Positions 63,401 to 64,000 of a DNA stretch of 64,000 nucleotides are shown here, piece by piece. The translations under genes were made by a program, and so were the position numbers. The stretch's first letter is position 1. Each line of letters opens with the position of its first letter. The notes below the pieces were generated by a model, which ran no database searches, was not told where the DNA came from, and worked only from the letters and a program-made list of their open reading frames with translations. Source of the DNA: Terrimonas rubra (GTDB taxonomy: Bacteria; Bacteroidota; Bacteroidia; Chitinophagales; Chitinophagaceae); assembly GCF_042686025.1 (NCBI RefSeq), contig NZ_JBHUOZ010000001.1, positions 248,001 to 312,000 on the forward strand, given 5' to 3'.

Positions 63401-63751
63401 CGTACCATACCCGATCACAATCACATCATCCATTTTATCGGCGGTTGATACCAGCTTCACATCCAGGGTACTGGCCGTACCGGCTTTTATTTCATAAATA
63501 CGGAAACCTACATAAGAAAAAGTAATAACCGATTCGGAGGAAGGCACTTCAAGTGTAAACTCACCCTTATCATTGGTAAGCGTGCCGGCGGTAAAGTTCT
63601 TCACCTTTACACTTACCCCTTCCAGCGGGAGTGCTGTAGCTTCGTCCACTACTTTACCTGTAATCATTCTTCCGTTTTGTGCAACGGCAGTAAAGCTTAC
63701 AAATAAAAACAGCAGCAAAGAAGCAACTTTAAGCAATCTTAATTGATTCAT
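60404..63751 (-). CDS. SusC/RagA family TonB-linked outer membrane transporter
   Basis: This TonB-dependent outer membrane channel of 1115 residues imports oligosaccharides together with SusD. The signal peptide is about 24 residues (ending TAVAQN). Next come a carboxypeptidase-D-regulatory-like domain (ITGKVVDEATALPLEGVSVK, NDKGEFTLEVPSSESVITFS), a TonB box-like MDDVIVIGYGTQ, the plug domain (IQDLPVASLAEALRGQIPGL, ISEVESITVLRDASAAIYGS, the SusC signature) and the 22-strand barrel ending in WALGVNVGF with the terminal phenylalanine. No N-terminal STN domain is present, so sigma/FecR signalling through this protein is unlikely. It is 55 bp downstream of a partial DUF3826 gene. Confidence 0.97.
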   Translation of the reverse strand: MNQLRLLKVASLLLFLFVSFTAVAQNGRMITGKVVDEATALPLEGVSVKVKNFTAGTLTNDKGEFTLEVPSSESVITFSYVGFRIYEIKAGTASTLDVKLVSTADKMDDVIVIGYGTQRAKDVTGSMATADLKKIQDLPVASLAEALRGQIPGLNVSGGSTRPGSLATLSIRQQFNWGKDGGGTIPLVVIDDVIQVDPQTGLPSLDRFNMLDISEVESITVLRDASAAIYGSRASQGAIVVKTKRGKVGAPRLSYSGKFQTNDAVSHGKVMNARQYGEFANRFGTAMGWNPQTQLYSQAELARMDSLNYDWLANDWRAAGAMQHSLDVSGGSDRATYFTGVSYYTQGANLGSQDFTRWTYRAGTDVKVMSGMRLGATIAAGSTNIEKSFTKVNISDGSYAIGGEQNDYNILLHMPKYIPWIYNINGVDRYVSPSLGPNKLGNVSGNNSLSNYNYYALLNNGSKTTNKTFYYNAVFSLNYEVPYIKGLSLKVNYGLTSTATNTEQIMLAQLLSRANNMNTANNHLYSATTVWDNPVLNRSNSRVTYDNTTSTNQQMNFFVNYERRFGDHSISAMASVERAENQWEDRYQIYDNPIPGAYNGTSVSAGTLNTSNSITYRTESGSLSYLGRLNYSYKNKYLLQFVYRQDASTRFAPENYWGSFPGVSAGWVVSEESWFKDNVSWMDYLKIRGSLARTGNDNVKAWKWMQLYKAETDKGMGFGSNGGNYTTGITPEASPNRDVKWDRTTQRNLGLDMAFLKNRLSIAIDGYYNTTSDMLTDMTGAINVPISVGGAFAEQNYSGVKAWGTEIAATWRETHKDFNYSIGMNFGLGDNKITKYFDQPFDYPNKTTTRREVGQSTIAPVWGFKTWKGTSGGDGMLRTDADIDNYWAYLTDLANKSGVTGAVPNFMGITNKSLMKKGMLVYEDVAGALDANNRTIAGPNGTISKDQDYVKLRKSSRSYGITTNLSVGWKDISLTAQIATSWGGANFLDYIKQGTSSTHSLWSHPIYLTDMYDSASNPNGKYPNLAYFDQFGGTNSDFFMLSNFRMVIRTLSIGYTLPKAWVNKAKIQSARVFIAGNNLWDLYNPYPNKYRNMYDAPNVGYPTLRTWALGVNVGF

Positions 63752-63806
63752 ATAGCATTGTTTTGTTTTGGTAATTAAAGAGCAATCTTATAGTTAAAAG
63801 ACATTA

Positions 63807-64000
63807 TTATTTAGTGTTGTTGTTTTGTTCGCGGGCTTTGATCCTTTTCTGCCACTCCTCCCCTTCTTTCTTCATATCATAACCGGCTGCTGACAGGTAG
63901 TTATTGATCCTCCCTTTGTATTTTCCGAATACGGCGTGTTTTTTATCCGAGGTCTCCGCATCCATCGCCAGTTCGCGGGCTTCCACCAGCCAGGCATAAA
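63807..64000 (-). CDS. C-terminal part of a second DUF3826 protein, cut by the window edge
   Basis: The minus-strand frame is open from the window end to TAA at 63807-63809, giving 64 codons beginning YAWLVEARELAMDAETSDKK and ending KARE followed by N-rich residues. The segment HAVFGKYKGRINNYLSAAGY aligns with ISAIFEIYKTKCEQYLNNNG of the DUF3826 protein at 41026, with matching flanks (AR-E-A and a final KIKA/RIKA). It lies 55 bp upstream of SusC and is probably in the same operon. It is too short for an independent family call. Confidence 0.65.
   Translation of the reverse strand, partial: YAWLVEARELAMDAETSDKKHAVFGKYKGRINNYLSAAGYDMKKEGEEWQKRIKAREQNNNTK

Noticed and set aside
1..64000. tRNA, rRNA, tmRNA, RNase P RNA, transposase or integrase genes
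   Set aside because: No matching sequence or protein seen on either strand.

Overview
The window looks like a chromosomal segment of a Bacteroidota bacterium, most likely family Chitinophagaceae (Niastella/Chitinophaga-like). The reasons are a SusC/SusD pair, many secreted enzymes whose signal peptides end in A-Q, an ECF sigma factor followed by a membrane-anchored beta-barrel protein, starts without Shine-Dalgarno sequences, moderate GC, and short palindromic intergenic repeats. The genus is an inference.

Left flank (1-8.7 kb). These are mostly + strand housekeeping or unlinked genes: the 3' part of gpmI with a clear terminator, a frameshifted M23 peptidase, a DUF6157 protein, an AHSA1/SRPBCC protein (-), an ECF sigma factor with a partner TM/beta-barrel protein, an Imm35-like protein, an AraC regulator (-) and a divergent sialate-O-acetylesterase-like enzyme. 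A 510-bp repeat array with inverted ends (8716-9226) separates this flank from the rest.

Main region (9.3-64 kb). Every gene is on the minus strand, and most are secreted or envelope carbohydrate enzymes. Read 5'->3' on that strand (right to left): a cut DUF3826 gene, SusC, SusD, a PL1-type pectate lyase, a beta-helix/DUF6298 protein, a GH140 apiosidase, a GH43-like lipoprotein, GH143-like and GH142-like proteins, GH2, GH78, DUF3826, a BNR-propeller protein, a sodium symporter, an FAH-family enzyme, a DapA-family aldolase, a three-domain STN/esterase/TIM-barrel protein and an EamA transporter. A repeat block and a SUFU-like gene follow. The second half holds a beta-helix (GH141-like) protein fused to a RhaM-like domain, Gfo/Idh/MocA, a second symporter, GH78, GH127, an enolase-superfamily sugar-acid dehydratase, GH2, a five-bladed propeller protein, GH106 and a DUF5703 protein. 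GH140, GH143/GH142-like, GH106, GH127, GH141-like, GH78, GH2 and PL1 together are the hallmark of rhamnogalacturonan-II (RG-II) breakdown as known from Bacteroides thetaiotaomicron, so I read this as a large RG-II/pectin utilization locus.

How it fits together (inference). SusCD import oligosaccharides cut by the pectate lyase. The periplasmic glycosidases strip apiose, arabinose, rhamnose, galactose/glucuronate and probably the keto-deoxy sugars. The symporters carry the sugars and acid sugars inward, and the dehydratase, FAH and DapA enzymes and the oxidoreductase degrade them. Many junctions are ATGA or TAATG overlaps. Longer gaps between tightly coupled gene blocks often hold dispersed repeats. 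The most unusual genes are the GH141-like/RhaM fusion, the STN-esterase-isomerase fusion and the M23 gene broken exactly at an A-AAA-AAG slippery heptamer. I saw no tRNA, rRNA, CRISPR array or transposase gene.
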